The position numbers and the translations under genes are program-made. Positions 1 through 6,550 of a stretch of 7,223 nt of DNA are shown here, piece after piece. Source of the DNA: Pseudomonadota bacterium (GTDB lineage Bacteria; Pseudomonadota; Gammaproteobacteria; Steroidobacterales; Steroidobacteraceae); the NCBI GenBank assembly GCA_021850555.1, contig JAJZLX010000057.1, forward strand, positions 1 to 7,223, given 5' to 3'. The notes below the pieces were generated by a model. It was not told the origin of the DNA. It ran no database searches and saw only the letters and a program-made list of their open reading frames with translations. The number at the start of each line of letters is the position of its first letter. Positions within the stretch are counted from its first letter, which is position 1.

Positions 1-563
1 GGCGCAGAAAGACCGCAGTGGACACCCGCATCGCCGCCGCGGTCAATCGGCGCGGCGTGCTGCTGGTACTTACCGGTAACGGCAAAGGCAAGAGCTCCTC
101 GGCATTCGGTATGGTTGCCCGCGCGCTCGGGCACGACATGCGGGTCGGCGTGGTCCAGTTCATCAAGGGCAAGGATGCCACGGGTGAGTGCGCCTTCTTC
201 CGCCGCTTCGCACAGGTCAGCTATCACGTGATGGGCGAGGGATTTACCTGGGAAACACAGGATCGAGAACGTGACACGCGGGCAGCCGGCGCGGCCTGGG
301 AAGTCGCGACCACCATGCTGCGCGAGCCCGCCCTGGCCCTCGTGGTGCTGGACGAGCTCAATATTGCTCTGCGCTACCGCTATCTCGCACTCGATTCCGT
401 GCTCGAGACGTTGCGCGCACGGCCGCCCATGCAACACGTCGTGGTCACGGGGCGCGGCGCGCCCGCGGCGCTGATCGAGCTGGCGGACACGGTTACGGAC
501 ATGCGCGGCCTGAAACATGCATTTGATGCCGGGATTGCCGCGCAACCGGGGATCGAGCTGTAG
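1..563 (+). CDS. cobO: Corrinoid adenosyltransferase CobO/BtuR (probably 5' partial)
   Basis: ATP:cob(I)alamin / cob(I)yrinic acid a,c-diamide adenosyltransferase, a cytosolic enzyme that transfers the 5'-deoxyadenosyl group of ATP to the reduced cobalt of the corrinoid. Numbering from the GTG at 18, the sequence shows a P-loop at residues 19-27 (TGNGKGKSS), VVQFIKG at 45-51, GFTWETQ at 75-81, VVLDELN at 109-115, TGRGAP at 144-149 and the C-terminal KHAFDAGIAAQPGIE typical of the CobO/BtuR family (as opposed to PduO or EutT). The GTG at 18 gives 181 residues, shorter than the roughly 195-200 usual for the family. The frame stays open to the left edge, and its visible upstream codons read RRKTA just before VDTRIAAA, resembling the family's N-terminal helix, so the real start probably lies outside the window. 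A 45-base gap separates it from bluB. Family assignment is very secure; only the start is uncertain. Confidence 0.95.
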   Translation, partial: RRKTAVDTRIAAAVNRRGVLLVLTGNGKGKSSSAFGMVARALGHDMRVGVVQFIKGKDATGECAFFRRFAQVSYHVMGEGFTWETQDRERDTRAAGAAWEVATTMLREPALALVVLDELNIALRYRYLALDSVLETLRARPPMQHVVVTGRGAPAALIELADTVTDMRGLKHAFDAGIAAQPGIEL

Positions 564-608
564 GCGACCGAGCGGTTATCCGGTGTCCCAGAGAAGCTTC
601 TGCTTGCC

Positions 609-1268
609 GTGAGCGATTCACCCCACCGCTATGACGAGGCAGCCCGCGCGGCAGTCTATCGCGTAATCCGCGAGCGGCGTGATGTCAGGTCATTTTTGCC
701 CACGCCCGTCGCCCCGGAGACGCTCGCGCGTATCCTGCAGTGCGCGCATGCCGCACCGAGCGTCGGGCTGTCTCAGCCGTGGCGCTTCCTGCACATCACC
801 CGCCTCGACTTGCGCCAGAAGATACATGCGCTCGTTCAGCAGGAGCGGCTGCGTACGGCCGACGCTCTCGGCCATCGCCGCGAGGAATTCCTGCGCCTGA
901 AAGTCGAGGGCATTCTCGAATGCGCCGAGCTGCTGGTCGTCGCACTCGTGCAGGGCGGCACGCGCGAGATCTTCGGCCGACGCACGCTTGCGGAGATGGA
1001 TCTGGCGTCGGTGGCCTGTGCCATACAGAACCTGTGGCTGGCGGCACGCGCCGAGGGGGTGGGCGTCGGCTGGGTATCCCTGTTTGACCCGCAAGCGCTC
1101 GCTGAGTTGCTGCACTTCCCCGCGGATGCGCGCCCCATCGCGGTCCTGTGCGTCGGCAATGTGGCGGAATTCGATCCGGCACCACGCCTGCTCCTGGATC
1201 GGTGGCGCCAGCCTCGAGCGCTCGAGGAGCTGCTGTTTGAGAATGGGTGGCCGGAGCAGGCCCGGTGA
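609..1268 (+). CDS. bluB: 5,6-dimethylbenzimidazole synthase BluB
   Basis: Flavin-destructase of the nitroreductase fold that converts reduced FMN and O2 into 5,6-dimethylbenzimidazole, the lower ligand of cobalamin. The 219-residue product fits the family. It shows RERRDVRSF (21-29), with Asp25 matching the conserved catalytic-region Asp of BluB, then AAPSVGLSQPWRF (48-60), the FGRRTLAEMD segment (122-131), AIQNLWLAARAEGVGVGWVSLFDP (138-161) with Ser157 in the position of the conserved BluB Ser, and a C-terminal LENGW-like ending (LFENGW). These motifs distinguish BluB from generic nitroreductases, and the B12 context supports the call. The start is a GTG at 609; no in-frame ATG gives a better N-terminus. 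A GAGAAG at 591-596 is a weak, rather distant ribosome site and overlaps the perfect palindrome AGAAGCTTCT (592-601). The product feeds CobT, encoded downstream. Confidence 0.94.
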   Translation: MSDSPHRYDEAARAAVYRVIRERRDVRSFLPTPVAPETLARILQCAHAAPSVGLSQPWRFLHITRLDLRQKIHALVQQERLRTADALGHRREEFLRLKVEGILECAELLVVALVQGGTREIFGRRTLAEMDLASVACAIQNLWLAARAEGVGVGWVSLFDPQALAELLHFPADARPIAVLCVGNVAEFDPAPRLLLDRWRQPRALEELLFENGWPEQAR

Positions 1269-1358
1269 GCGACCGTGCTCGATGCGCCGGGCGCTGCATC
1301 CTGCTCCCGGCCGACTCATGGGACGGTACCCCGGATCATCGCAAAGCGCCGGATTGCT

Positions 1359-1379
1359 GCCTTGGAGCCTCGGCAAGGC
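1359..1379 (+). other. Small inverted repeat in the bluB-cbiB gap
   Basis: The 136-base gap between bluB and the chosen cbiB start contains GCCTTG (1359-1364) and CAAGGC (1374-1379), able to form a 6-bp stem with a 9-base loop about 25 bases before the cbiB ATG. There is no U-run, so it is not a typical intrinsic terminator. The gap also holds the palindrome CCCCGGGG and earlier in-frame ATGs for cbiB. Chance occurrence in GC-rich DNA is quite possible. No B12-box-like consensus was seen here. Confidence 0.2.
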
Positions 1380-1404
1380 CGCCGCCGCAGCCCCGGGGTC
1401 CGGA

Positions 1405-2352
1405 ATGAGGGCCTACCTGCTCATTGCGGCCGTGCTGCTCGATGCGTTGCTCGGCGAACCCCGGTGCTGGCATCCGCTGGTGGGCTTCGGGCGCATCGCA
1501 TGCCGTCTCGAAGCGTGGTTGCATCCTTCCCACAGCAGCCCCGCGGCCCCGCCCGGTGGCTTTACCAGGGACCATGCGCTCGGCGCGCTGGCCGTGCTGC
1601 TGGCAGCCGGCCCACCGGTGCTGGCAGTGGCGATGCTCGATCGTGACCGGCTGCTCGCACCGCTCCTCGCGGTGGCACTGCTCTACTTGGTCATCGGCCA
1701 TCGCAGTCTGCACGAGCATGCCATCGCGGTAAAAGATGCGCTGCGGCGCGGGGATCTGCCCGATGCCCGTCGCCGCGTCGGCGCGATGGTGAGCCGGGAT
1801 ACCTCGGACATGGATGCCCATCGGGTCGCCGCCGCAACCGTGGAGTCGTTGCTCGAAAACGGTAACGACGCGCTGTTTGGTGCGCTGTTCTGGTTTCTCC
1901 TGACCGGGGCCCCCGGGGCCTTGGCCTACCGGCTCATCAATACCCTGGATGCGATGTGGGGTTATCGCACCGACCGCTATCGTCAGTTCGGGTGGGCGGC
2001 GGCACGCCTCGATGACCTGATGAATTTCCTGCCGGCGCGCCTGACCGCGCTCAGCTACGCGGTGGTCGGGCACGTTGCGGCCGCACTGCGCTGCTGGCGA
2101 CTCCAGGCCCCGGCATGGGACAGTCCCAACGCCGGACCCGTGATGGCCGCCGGTGCCGGCGCATTGCGGGTCCGCGTGGGCGGTGGAGCTTTCTATCACG
2201 GCCGCTGGCATGAACGGTCCGCCCTCGGCGAGGGACGGCCGGCCGATGTCGCGGATATTTCCCGCGCTCGACACCTCATTCTGCGCGCGTTGCTGTTGTG
2301 GATCGGTATGGCGGCGCTGATCGCGTTGCTCAGGCGATCGTTCAATGCTTGA
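1405..2352 (+). CDS. cbiB: Adenosylcobinamide-phosphate synthase CbiB (CobD of Pseudomonas nomenclature)
   Basis: Integral membrane enzyme that attaches (R)-1-amino-2-propanol O-2-phosphate to adenosylcobyric acid, giving adenosylcobinamide phosphate. The 315-residue protein begins with a membrane segment and the family signature LLDALLGEPRCWHPLVGFGR (11-30). It continues with hydrophobic segments near 57-78, 83-98, 156-175 and 291-309. Conserved motifs are SLHEHAIAVKDAL (101-113), VGAMVSRDTSDMD (125-137), ATVESLLENGNDALFGALFW (144-163), INTLDAMWGYR (178-188), RYRQFG (191-196) and ARLDDLMNFLPAR (200-212). ATG 1405 is chosen because the family N-terminus begins right there. In-frame ATGs at 1282 and 1318 would add 41 or 29 residues with no family resemblance. 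It overlaps the next gene by 8 bases, indicating translational coupling. Note the naming clash: cobD can mean this gene or the decarboxylase. Confidence 0.94.
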   Translation: MRAYLLIAAVLLDALLGEPRCWHPLVGFGRIACRLEAWLHPSHSSPAAPPGGFTRDHALGALAVLLAAGPPVLAVAMLDRDRLLAPLLAVALLYLVIGHRSLHEHAIAVKDALRRGDLPDARRRVGAMVSRDTSDMDAHRVAAATVESLLENGNDALFGALFWFLLTGAPGALAYRLINTLDAMWGYRTDRYRQFGWAAARLDDLMNFLPARLTALSYAVVGHVAAALRCWRLQAPAWDSPNAGPVMAAGAGALRVRVGGGAFYHGRWHERSALGEGRPADVADISRARHLILRALLLWIGMAALIALLRRSFNA

Positions 2353-3337
2353 ACACGGCGGCAGGCTGCGACTCGCGGCGCAGCGCTACGGCATCGCGCT
2401 CGAGCAGTGGCTGGACTTGTCGACCGGGATCAATCCGACGTCCTGGTTCGGCGTCGATGTGCCCGGCTCGGCCTGGGCCCGCCTGCCGCAGGACGATGAC
2501 GGGCTGCTCACAGCGGCACGCAGCTATTTCGGCGTGCCGCATGTCCTGCCGGTAGCCGGTTCTCAGGCCGCGATCATGCATCTGCCGCGGCTGCGCGCGC
2601 GCGGGACGGTGGGTGTGCTCGCACCGAGCTACGCCGAGCATGCGTTGCGCTGGCGCGAGGCGGGGCATCAGGTAACGCCGCTCGCGCTCCCCGAATGCGC
2701 AGCCGCCGCAGACTCGCTCGACGTGCTGGTTCTGGTCAATCCGAACAACCCGACCGGGGAGCGCATTGCGCGCGCTCGGCTGCTCGAGTGGCATGCGCGG
2801 CTTGCCGCGCGCGGAGGCTGGCTAATCGTCGACGAAGCCTTCGCCGACGCGGATTCGTCGGACAGTGTCGCTTCATGCCGCGAACGTGCAGGACTCATCG
2901 TGCTGCGCTCGCTGGGCAAGTTTTTCGGGCTCGCCGGTGCGCGCGTCGGATTTGTGCTCGCTCCCCAGGGGCTCCGCGACGCGCTTGCGCAACGGCTGGG
3001 GCCCTGGACCATCGCCGGTCCCGCCCGCTTCATCGCGCAGCACGCGCTTGCCGACCGGCCGTGGCACAGTGCCATGCGCGCGCAACTGCATGCGCAAAGC
3101 GCGCGCCTCGCGGCGCTGCTGCGCGGCTCCGGGATTCCTCCCGCCGGCGGCTGCAGCCTGTTTCAATGGGCACCCACCCCCGCAGCGGCCGCCATGCATG
3201 AGGCGCTGGCGCGCGCCGGGATCCTCACCCGCCTGTTCGACACCCCCAGCGGTTTGCGCTTCGGCCTTCCCGGTCACGATGCCCAGTGGGCGCGCCTCGA
3301 GCACGCCCTCGCGGCGTGTCACGGACTTCGCTCATGA
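2345..3337 (+). CDS. cobC: L-threonine-O-3-phosphate decarboxylase (CobD of Salmonella / CobC of Pseudomonas)
   Basis: PLP-dependent fold-type I enzyme of the aminotransferase class I/II family that decarboxylates L-threonine-O-3-phosphate to (R)-1-amino-2-propanol O-2-phosphate, the linker substrate of CbiB, encoded just upstream. The 330-residue sequence starts with the family signature HGGRL (4-8) and DLSTGINP (24-31). It has NPNNPTG (132-138), DEAFAD (163-168, the PLP-pyridine Asp region), the PLP-lysine motif [16 protein letters not shown] (188-203) with Lys192 as the Schiff-base lysine and Arg200 nearby, and a C-terminal SGLRFGLP carrying the substrate-carboxylate Arg. The start at 2345 overlaps the end of cbiB by 8 bases, and AGGCGA at 2332-2337 is a plausible ribosome site 7 bases before it. 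The 3' end overlaps the cobQ start by 4 bases (ATGA). The symbol follows Pseudomonas usage; NCBI-style annotation would say cobD. Confidence 0.92.
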   Translation: MLEHGGRLRLAAQRYGIALEQWLDLSTGINPTSWFGVDVPGSAWARLPQDDDGLLTAARSYFGVPHVLPVAGSQAAIMHLPRLRARGTVGVLAPSYAEHALRWREAGHQVTPLALPECAAAADSLDVLVLVNPNNPTGERIARARLLEWHARLAARGGWLIVDEAFADADSSDSVASCRERAGLIVLRSLGKFFGLAGARVGFVLAPQGLRDALAQRLGPWTIAGPARFIAQHALADRPWHSAMRAQLHAQSARLAALLRGSGIPPAGGCSLFQWAPTPAAAAMHEALARAGILTRLFDTPSGLRFGLPGHDAQWARLEHALAACHGLRS

Positions 3338-4804
3338 CCGCGCGCGCACTCATGATCCAGGGCACGAGTTCCGACGCGGGCAAGAGCACGCTGGTCGCCG
3401 GTCTGTGCAGAGTACTGCGGCGCCGCGGTATCAACGTCGCGCCGTTCAAACCGCAAAACATGTCACTGAACAGCGCCGTGGCGAGCGACGCGGGCGAGAT
3501 CGGACGCGCCCAGGCCCTGCAGGCACAGGCGGCGGGCATTGCGCCGACGAGCGACATGAATCCCGTCCTGCTCAAACCGCAGCCCGATCGGCGCGCTCGA
3601 TGCGGTCGAGTTCCACGAGTACAAACGGATCGCGCGCCAGGCGGTGCTCGATTCCTACCACCGCTTGGCGTGCGCCTACGAGCTGATCGTGGTCGAGGGT
3701 GCGGGCTCTCCGGTCGAGATCAACCTCCGCGCCAACGATATTGCCAATATGGGCTTCGCCGAGGCGATCGACTGCCCCGTCGCCCTGATCGCCGACATCG
3801 ATCGCGGCGGAGTGTTCGCGCAAGTGATCGGCACGCTGGCGCTGCTCAGCGAGTCCGAACGCGCGCGCGTCACCGGCTTCGTGATCAATCGCTTCCGCGG
3901 CGATCGCGCACTGCTCGATCCCGGACTCGAGTGGCTCGAGACGCGCACCGGCAAGCCCGTATTCGGCGTGCTTGCGCACCTTGAGGACCTGCACCTTGAC
4001 GCCGAGGACAGCATCAGCCGCGCGCCCGGCGAACATGCGGCGCAGACCGCCCTCCTGCGCGTGCTCGTGGCCGTCACGCCGCGGATCTCGAACCATACTG
4101 ATTTTGACCCGCTGCGCCAGCATCCACAGATCGACTTCCGTTACAGCGCGGATCCGCACGACGTAACCGGTACCGATCTGGTTATCCTGCCCGGCTCGAA
4201 ATCCGTGTGCGCCGATCTCGCCTGGCTGCGCGAGCACGGCTGGGGCGAGCAGCTGGCGCGCCATCTGCGCTACGGCGGCAGGCTGATCGGCATCTGCGGC
4301 GGCTTGCAGATGCTCGGGGAGACGATCGCCGATCCGCACGGAATCGAGGGTGCGGCCGGCACCAGCAAGGGTTTCGGCTGGCTCGAGCTGCACACCGAAC
4401 TGGAACGAGATAAGCAGCTGCGCAATGTCCGCGGGCATCTCACGCTTGCCGCCGCGGCGGTCCAGGGCTACGAAATCCACATGGGCAGAAGCACCGGCGC
4501 GGCGCTCGAGCGCCCCCTGATTGTGCTCGAAGACGGCCGCCCGGACGGCGCGATATCGCCGGACGGGCGGATCCTCGGCACCTACGTGCACGGGTTATTC
4601 GAAGAACCGGCTGCCTGCGGGGCGCTGCTCGCCTGGGCCGGACTCGGCACGCCGATTCTGCTCGATCATCGCGCGCGACGGGAACAGGCGATCGAACGGC
4701 TCGCCGACGCGGTTGAAAGCAGCCTGAACGTGGCGCTGCTGCTGGATGGCCTCGAGCCTGGCGGCAGGCCGCTCTCCGCGGCCCACCGGACCGGATTGCG
4801 ATGA
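3334..4804 (+). pseudogene. cobQ: Cobyric acid synthase CobQ/CbiP, frameshifted by an apparent 35-base deletion
   Basis: Glutamine-dependent amidase that uses ATP to amidate carboxyls b, d, e and g of adenosylcobyrinic acid a,c-diamide, giving adenosylcobyric acid. The first part is normal CobQ: nucleotide-binding GTSSDAGKS (10-18), [20 protein letters not shown] (36-55), [13 protein letters not shown] (56-68) and [10 protein letters not shown] (74-83). From about 3583 the homology jumps to the +1 frame and continues as [49 protein letters not shown] and [20 protein letters not shown]. The C-terminal glutamine amidotransferase domain has CGGLQMLG (nucleophile Cys codon 4295-4297) and GTYVHGLFE (His codon 4589-4591). 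Restoring 35 bases would give about 501 residues, normal for the family. As read, the first frame stops at 3984 (216 residues, the last ~130 unrelated). Both ends keep ATGA overlaps with neighbours. It may be a real mutation or an assembly error. Confidence 0.9.
3583..3595 (+). other. Junction of the cobQ deletion (probable collapsed direct repeat)
   Basis: Across this stretch both reading frames look like CobQ. Frame one reads on from KPQ as PDRRA, and the +1 frame reads PIGAL into DAVEFHEYK. In intact CobQ/CbiP proteins these two segments are separate, about 12 residues apart. The overlap is what results when two copies of a short direct repeat (core CCCGATCGGCG) recombine or are collapsed and the DNA between them is lost. 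The core contains the palindrome CCGATCGG. Only one copy remains, so the repeat itself is inferred. Confidence 0.6.
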
Positions 4805-5322
4805 AGCAGTTGATCCTCGGCGGTGTGCGCTCGGGCAAAAGCCGTCTGGCGGAGCAGCGCGCCCGCTCGAGCGGCCGTGAGGTGGTCTACATCGCCACCG
4901 CCGTCGTCGCGGGCGACACCGAGGTGCAAGCGCGAATTCGGCAGCACCGCGCCCGTCGCCCGCAGGAATGGCTCACGGTCGAAGAGCCGATCGCGCTCGG
5001 CAACGTGCTTCGCGCCCACGCATCCCCCGAGCGGTGCCTGTTGGTCGAGTGCCTGACGTTGTGGCTCACGAACCTGCTGGTGGCGCAGCCCGGCCGGTTC
5101 GACGATGAACGTCGCAGTCTTTGCGCCGCCGTGGCGGAACTCAGCGGAACGCTCATTCTTGTCGGTAACGAAACCGGCCTCGGCGTCGTGCCGCTCGGCG
5201 CACTGTCGCGCAGGTTCCTCGATGCCAGCGGCGAACTGCATCAGACGCTGGCGGCGTTGTGCGACTGCGTTACCCTCACGGTCGCGGGGCTACCCTTCGA
5301 ACTGAAGGGACGGCCGGCGTGA
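4801..5322 (+). CDS. cobU: Bifunctional adenosylcobinamide kinase / adenosylcobinamide-phosphate guanylyltransferase CobU (CobP)
   Basis: Cytosolic enzyme that phosphorylates adenosylcobinamide (salvage) and transfers GMP from GTP to adenosylcobinamide phosphate, producing the adenosylcobinamide-GDP used by CobS. The 173-residue product matches the family length. It starts with the P-loop [15 protein letters not shown] (4-18), followed by VYIATA (29-34) and [10 protein letters not shown] (45-54), in which His49 corresponds to the histidine that carries GMP in characterised CobU. Next come [29 protein letters not shown] and a C-terminal [12 protein letters not shown]...[10 protein letters not shown]. 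All motifs are intact. The ATG overlaps the cobQ stop (ATGA at 4801-4804), so its translation is normally coupled to cobQ and could suffer if the cobQ frameshift is real. Its stop overlaps a GTG that may begin a small ORF. Confidence 0.95.
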   Translation: MKQLILGGVRSGKSRLAEQRARSSGREVVYIATAVVAGDTEVQARIRQHRARRPQEWLTVEEPIALGNVLRAHASPERCLLVECLTLWLTNLLVAQPGRFDDERRSLCAAVAELSGTLILVGNETGLGVVPLGALSRRFLDASGELHQTLAALCDCVTLTVAGLPFELKGRPA

Positions 5323-5468
5323 ACTCGCGCGCGAACCCCGTCCGGGACACGCCCGCTCCAGGCACCGCGCCGCCGCCAAACACAGGCACGTGTGTGCCGC
5401 GCATGCGCTCGCGCCGTGTGCGCCTCGCCGACGACGTTCAATTCATCAGAGAGGGCTTTGCGACATGA
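5319..5468 (+). CDS. Possible 49-residue small ORF linking cobU and cobT
   Basis: I do not recognise this product. A GTG at 5319 overlaps the cobU stop (GTGA), the frame runs 49 codons, and its TGA overlaps the cobT ATG (ATGA at 5465-5468). It thus fills the whole 142-base gap with the same overlap style used elsewhere in this operon. GAAGGGA at 5304-5310, 8 bases before the GTG, is a good ribosome-site match, although it also encodes the conserved LKG of CobU. The peptide is rich in Pro (7) and Arg (8), has one Cys, no evident membrane segment and no recognisable domain. A weak hairpin (GGCAC 5385-5389 / GTGCC 5394-5398) lies within it. Third codon positions are mostly G/C, which is not decisive in this genome. 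It could equally be an untranslated spacer or a remnant. Confidence 0.3.
   Translation: MNSRANPVRDTPAPGTAPPPNTGTCVPRMRSRRVRLADDVQFIREGFAT
5448..5455 (+). promoter_or_regulatory. Ribosome binding site of cobT
   Basis: AGAGAGGG lies 9 bases before the ATG at 5465 and is among the better ribosome sites in the window. It fixes the cobT start at 5465 rather than at upstream in-frame starts such as 5390, which would add 25 residues without family resemblance. Confidence 0.6.
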
Positions 5469-6550
5469 GCGATACGATTTCCTCTGCGCTGCAGGAGACA
5501 CTGACACACATCCGCCCCGTGCAACCGCGCTTGTGCACCGAGGCAGAGCAGCGGCTGAATCAGCTCACCAAGCCGCCGGGCAGCCTCGGGCGGTTGGAGA
5601 CGATCGCCGTGCAGTGCTATGCCATCGCGGAAGGCAACTGGTCCATGCCCCTGCGCAAAGCGGCTTACGTATTCGCCGCCGACCATGGCGTCACCCGCGA
5701 GGGGGTAAGCGCCTACCCGAGTGCCGTGACTGCGCAGATGGTCGAGAACTTTCTGCACGGCGGCGCCGCCATCAACGTACTCGCGCGGCTTCATGATGTG
5801 CAGCTGACGATCGTCGATGCCGGCGTGGATGCGGAGTTCACCGCCGAGGCGGCTTTGTGGCATCGAAAGGTGCGCCGCGGCAGCCGGAACCTGCGGGTCG
5901 AACCGGCCATGTCCGCCCGCGAGATGGCCGACGCGCTGGACATCGGTCTCGAGGCCGCCAATGACGCCCACGACCGTGGCGCGGCCCTGGTGGCCGCCGG
6001 AGAGATGGGTATCGGCAATACGACAGCGGCCAGCGCGCTCGCCGCCGCACTCACCCGTCAGCCCGTCGAAGCGGTCACGGGGGCCGGAACCGGAATCAGT
6101 TCGACGGCCCGGCAGGGCAAACAGCGGGTGATCGAGGAGGCACTGCACAGACACCTGCCCCTATGGCGCACCGGGACGGTCGCGCCCCTCGAGGCGCTGC
6201 GCTGCGTGGGCGGCCTCGAGATCGCCGCGATGACGGGCTTTTTTCTCGGCGCCGCGCGGCATCGCAAGATCATCGTCGTCGACGGCTTCATTGCCACCGC
6301 TGCCGCGGCAGTCGCGGTCGCGCTCGCCCCGCCGCTACGCGACTATCTGCTTGCCGGCCACCGCTCGCAGGAGCCAGGTCACGCCCATCTGCTGCATCAG
6401 ATCGGGATCGAGCCCATCCTGGATTTGCGCATGCGCCTCGGCGAGGGCACCGGCGCCGTGCTGGCCATGCCGGTCATCGTCTCGGCCATGCACATCCTGA
6501 AGGAAATGGCGACGTTTGCATCGGCGGGAGTCAGCAGCACGAACGCATGA
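5465..6550 (+). CDS. cobT: Nicotinate-nucleotide--dimethylbenzimidazole phosphoribosyltransferase CobT (CobU of Pseudomonas nomenclature)
   Basis: Transfers the phosphoribosyl group of nicotinate mononucleotide to 5,6-dimethylbenzimidazole, forming alpha-ribazole 5'-phosphate for the nucleotide loop; it uses the base made by BluB. The 361-residue product has the usual length. Motifs in order: LTKPPGSLGRLE (34-45), FAADHGVTREGVSAYP (70-85), VENFLHGGAAINVLA (93-107), VDAGVDAEF (117-125), GEMGIGNTTAAS (179-190), GAGTGI (206-211), VVDGFIATAAA (271-281), HRSQEPGH (299-306) and LRMRLGEGTGAVLAMP (321-336), in which Glu327 matches the catalytic glutamate (Glu317 in the Salmonella enzyme). Nothing conserved appears to be missing. 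The start is supported by the ribosome site at 5448-5455 and by family length. Its stop overlaps the cobS start by 4 bases (ATGA), with no alpha-ribazole phosphatase gene between them. Confidence 0.96.
   Translation: MSDTISSALQETLTHIRPVQPRLCTEAEQRLNQLTKPPGSLGRLETIAVQCYAIAEGNWSMPLRKAAYVFAADHGVTREGVSAYPSAVTAQMVENFLHGGAAINVLARLHDVQLTIVDAGVDAEFTAEAALWHRKVRRGSRNLRVEPAMSAREMADALDIGLEAANDAHDRGAALVAAGEMGIGNTTAASALAAALTRQPVEAVTGAGTGISSTARQGKQRVIEEALHRHLPLWRTGTVAPLEALRCVGGLEIAAMTGFFLGAARHRKIIVVDGFIATAAAAVAVALAPPLRDYLLAGHRSQEPGHAHLLHQIGIEPILDLRMRLGEGTGAVLAMPVIVSAMHILKEMATFASAGVSSTNA

Noticed and set aside
1269..1404. Cobalamin riboswitch in a gap of the operon
   Set aside because: I looked for a B12-box-like core (AGCCAGGAGACC-type) and the usual GCCACTG element in the larger gaps (1269-1404, 5323-5464) and saw neither. 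If the operon has a riboswitch, it would lie upstream of cobO, outside the window.
3583..3590. Programmed +1 frameshifting at CCC-G in cobQ
   Set aside because: A slip from CCC to CCG would join the two frames, but the product would still lack about 12 residues found in intact family members. I know of no programmed frameshift in CobQ; a 35-base loss explains both the frame and the missing residues.
3572..4591. Long open frame on the - strand opposite cobQ (339 codons)
   Set aside because: It is antisense to clearly conserved CobQ sequence, has no recognisable motif, and long antisense frames are common in GC-rich genes. The same applies to the - strand frames opposite bluB, cbiB and cobT.
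3644..4804. An independent gene starting at GTG 3644
   Set aside because: It is the downstream part of CobQ, lacking the N-terminal nucleotide-binding segment. Family-like sequence in that frame already begins at about 3584, upstream of this GTG.
5390..5464. N-terminal extension of CobT from the ATG at 5390
   Set aside because: The 25 extra residues are Arg/Ala-rich and unlike the family N-terminus, whereas ATG 5465 has a good ribosome site and gives the normal length.
403..6220. Many CTCGAG palindromes (about 15 over the window, well above a rough base-composition expectation of two or three)
   Set aside because: They lie within genes and often correspond to Leu-Glu or similar codon pairs with the favoured CTC and GAG codons. 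Codon preference explains them without a regulatory or uptake-signal role.
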